Of a stretch of 64,000 nt of DNA, positions 61,857 through 64,000 are shown one piece after another. The translations under genes and the position numbers were made by a program. Source of the stretch: Allacma fusca (taxonomy: Eukaryota; Arthropoda; Collembola; Symphypleona; Sminthuridae); contig OX359245.1 of assembly GCA_947179485.1 (NCBI GenBank), positions 5,065,001-5,129,000 of the forward strand, in the 5' to 3' direction. Position 1 is the first letter of the stretch, and the number at the start of each line of letters is the position of its first letter. The notes beneath the pieces are model-generated. The model was not told the origin of the DNA and did no database searches. It saw only the letters and a program-made list of their open reading frames with translations.

Positions 61857-63124
61857 TTTTTTATATATATTGATTTTAAGAATTAAAATTCAAAATTTCT
61901 ACACCCGAAATTGTATTCAGTACTCATACATTTTTTAAACAATGTCCAATCAAAAATTCAATTAGTCATGTGCGACATCTACCTGCTCATGATGAAGACA
62001 ATTTAATGTAAACCACAAATCCGACTATAGATGGCACATGCTTTACTTCCCGCCGTTTCCGTACAAATGTATTTGCATGTGCTTATGTACGTGACCTTAT
62101 TTAATATTTTCTGAGATCAGACGGATGACCTGATCTCCGTCAAAAACAATACCCTTATTTCTTTGTTTTAATATATACCCCTACAAAGAATGTGAGTTGC
62201 ATGGTGCCATTTGTTCGGCATTTAACATCAGGTTAGACAACCAGACGACAACAACACATTCCTAATAGGGACTTAACTTCGCTCCGCCCTTAAAACGTAA
62301 ACGCTTAGGCTTACAAGGTAAGACTTTCAGATGGTACAAGCCGATTCAAACAAAGCATAGCACATGTTTTAGTACTCACCTAGTATGTTTCAAAACTCAT
62401 GTAACTCGAGTGCATTTTGCCCCGTTCTCCTAGGACACGTCACCAAAGTTTCAAAATTTAAAACGATACCACAGGTCCTCGATACCTGTCTTTTCAAAAA
62501 AAGTTAATTTTAAATCCCATAAGGATTTTGAGTTTTTGAAAGTCGATGAAATTTTAATTTTCGCTATCCGACACCCTAATCACGTTGGGTAAAAAGCTGA
62601 ATCTGGCCGACGGTCGTCAGCCGAAATGTTGTTGAAGTTAGCCAAAGACCTACTCTCGTCGGGACGCATTTCGGCTGAATCTAACCGATGACTTCTACTC
62701 GAATTAATTGAAGTTCATATCAAACCCGCTTCCGCGTAGCACGCAAGTGACGCAAGTCATCTTACGAAAAAAATAATTTCTTCTTGTAATAATTCAACGT
62801 GTCACGAAATATTGTATATATCTTATTATAAAATGACTGTGATGGCACGAACAAAAAAGGTATTTTAAACCTTCGCTCTCTCTCCTAAAGGCGCTGTATA
62901 GGTTTACGCAAGGAGTGCGCAAGCATTATATAGTAGCAGGGGCGGGGAAATTGTCACGGGCTACATTTATAGAATAAACAGCGACTACCGATTCATATTA
63001 AAGTGAAGACAATTTAGAGTATTATTTGCAAAGACAGTTAATAAATTTCAGGAACAAAGTTTTGGTAAAGTAGGAATTTATTTTAACATAGACAACTGCA
63101 TGTTGCATTTCGAGGGGTTAATCT
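61857..63124. other. Intergenic region with one inverted repeat
   Basis: No supported gene. It contains the inverted repeat at 62617-62678 and a GC-richer patch (62700-62960). Confidence 0.4.
62617..62678. repeat. Inverted repeat, 12-bp perfect arms
   Basis: TCAGCCGAAATG (62617-62628) and CATTTCGGCTGA (62667-62678) flank a 38-bp loop. GCTGAATCTGGCCGACGG (62596 on) and GGCTGAATCTAACCGATG (62673 on) are also similar direct copies. Confidence 0.65.
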
Positions 63125-63257
63125 AAAGAAAATATCAAGGTCGTTGTAAATGATACTGCCGAACATTTACAAAGAAAATATCAAAGACGTTGTAACTAAT
63201 ACTGCCGAACATTTACAAAGAAAATATCAAAGACGTTGTAACTGATACTGCCGAACA
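63125..63257. repeat. 46-bp tandem repeat, about 2.9 copies
   Basis: Unit begins AAAGAAAATATCAA(A/G)G and contains CGTTGTAA and GATACTGCCGAACA. Copies start at 63125, 63171 and 63217 with a few substitutions. Confidence 0.9.
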
Positions 63258-63570
63258 ATATGAAATAATGGGCATGGGGAATGTACATACACTACGTATA
63301 CAAGTAACTGTGTTTTAAGATGTTTTGTAATTTGTTTAATTAGTTAGATTTTTAATTACTATAATATATTGAAGTAATTTAAAGTCTTTACTAAGGCTGT
63401 TGGCTCTCTAAACGCGAATTCTAGGTTTGCGAGTACAAATTGTGTATTTAAAGAAGTTATGTACTGTTAGATTGTAACATATGAAATCGTATTTCAGAAG
63501 CAAAGGTCATTATTTAAAAATTGTTCGATTTGAAACAAACATTATTTTGGCAGTAGAATTTGAATAGTGG

Positions 63571-63650
63571 CGGATCAAGCCAATAGACTGCATCGGTGCT
63601 GTTATTGGGAAATTGAGGTTATCCACCGACGCAGGTGGTGGCTTGATCCG
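63571..63650. repeat. Hairpin inverted repeat
   Basis: CGGATCAAGCCA...CTGCATCGGTG (63571-63598) pairs with CACCGACGCAG...TGGCTTGATCCG (63624-63650) across a 25-bp loop. It may be a small foldback element or an RNA hairpin. Confidence 0.7.
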
Positions 63651-64000
63651 TAATCTGCTAACATTATTTGACAATGATGAAAATTAAATCTTTCCCCTTT
63701 AAAAATAAATCCCTCATAAAGGGTAAAAACTCCTATTGGTTTGAGATTGAGAGTACCAATTACCTTAAAGGCTAACTTCCCTATTTATATGCGGTGTGTA
63801 ATATGCATGTATTTACAATTGGCATGTATTTTCCATTGCGAAGCCGAAGCATGTTTATGCATCTCATTATCCGCATCATTTCGTCTAGAATATTTTAATA
63901 CTAGCCGAATAAGCCATTATCCCTTTCTCTGTCATATGTTAATGGTTACATATATGTATCTAATTACTAGCACTGTACAGTCAGCTGTTTCTGTATCATG

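Overview
This is an AT-rich eukaryotic nuclear window from an arthropod. The diagnostic gene is an RR-2 chitin-binding cuticle protein. An animal-type thaumatin-like protein, a GTSF1/Asterix-type double-CHHC zinc-finger protein, an animal fatty-acid-synthase thioesterase and DNA ligase 1 agree with that. Introns inside host genes are short (about 80-500 bp) with GT-AG borders. A hexapod such as a springtail or insect fits, but the species cannot be fixed from sequence alone.

Layout. 1-1.3 kb: last coding exon of a fatty acid synthase, ending in the thioesterase domain; its nucleophile elbow carries a Gly-to-Arg change. 1.3-31 kb: an accessory region built almost entirely of transposable elements. 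It holds a decayed protein-primed type-B DNA polymerase (Polinton/adintovirus-like), a broken CR1/Jockey-group LINE, an apparently intact Tigger (pogo) element with a three-exon transposase, and several hAT-type elements whose exact ends I could fix from 8-bp target duplications. The centrepiece is a nested stack. An outer element (17472-28347, TSD CATCCAAA) contains a large hAT with unusually long terminal inverted repeats (18073-26344, TSD GTTGTGAG). That hAT contains a hAT-type MITE (22422-23285) and a TA-inserting pogo-type MITE (25363-26118). Another MITE (26477-27028, TSD GAGTGAAC) and a Helitron 3' end also sit inside the outer element.

31-47 kb: the gene-bearing part. DNA ligase 1 (+, five coding exons, with a possible second upstream start that would add a mitochondrial leader); a secreted Thr-rich protein of unknown function (-, three exons); a GTSF1-like piRNA-pathway protein (+, four exons); a minisatellite; a thaumatin-like protein (+, two exons, clear TATA box); and an RR-2 cuticle protein with Ala/Gln-rich repeats (-, five exons, clear TATA box). 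47-64 kb: long intergenic sequence with two minisatellites, inverted repeats, a Helitron 3' end and one possible terminal exon at 61.6 kb.

The host genes do not form one pathway. DNA ligase 1 is housekeeping, the thaumatin-like and cuticle proteins are secreted, and the GTSF1-like protein belongs to the transposon-silencing machinery that would act on the kinds of elements filling the left half of the window. All exon joins are inferred by reading frame, splice consensus and family similarity from memory; no search was run.
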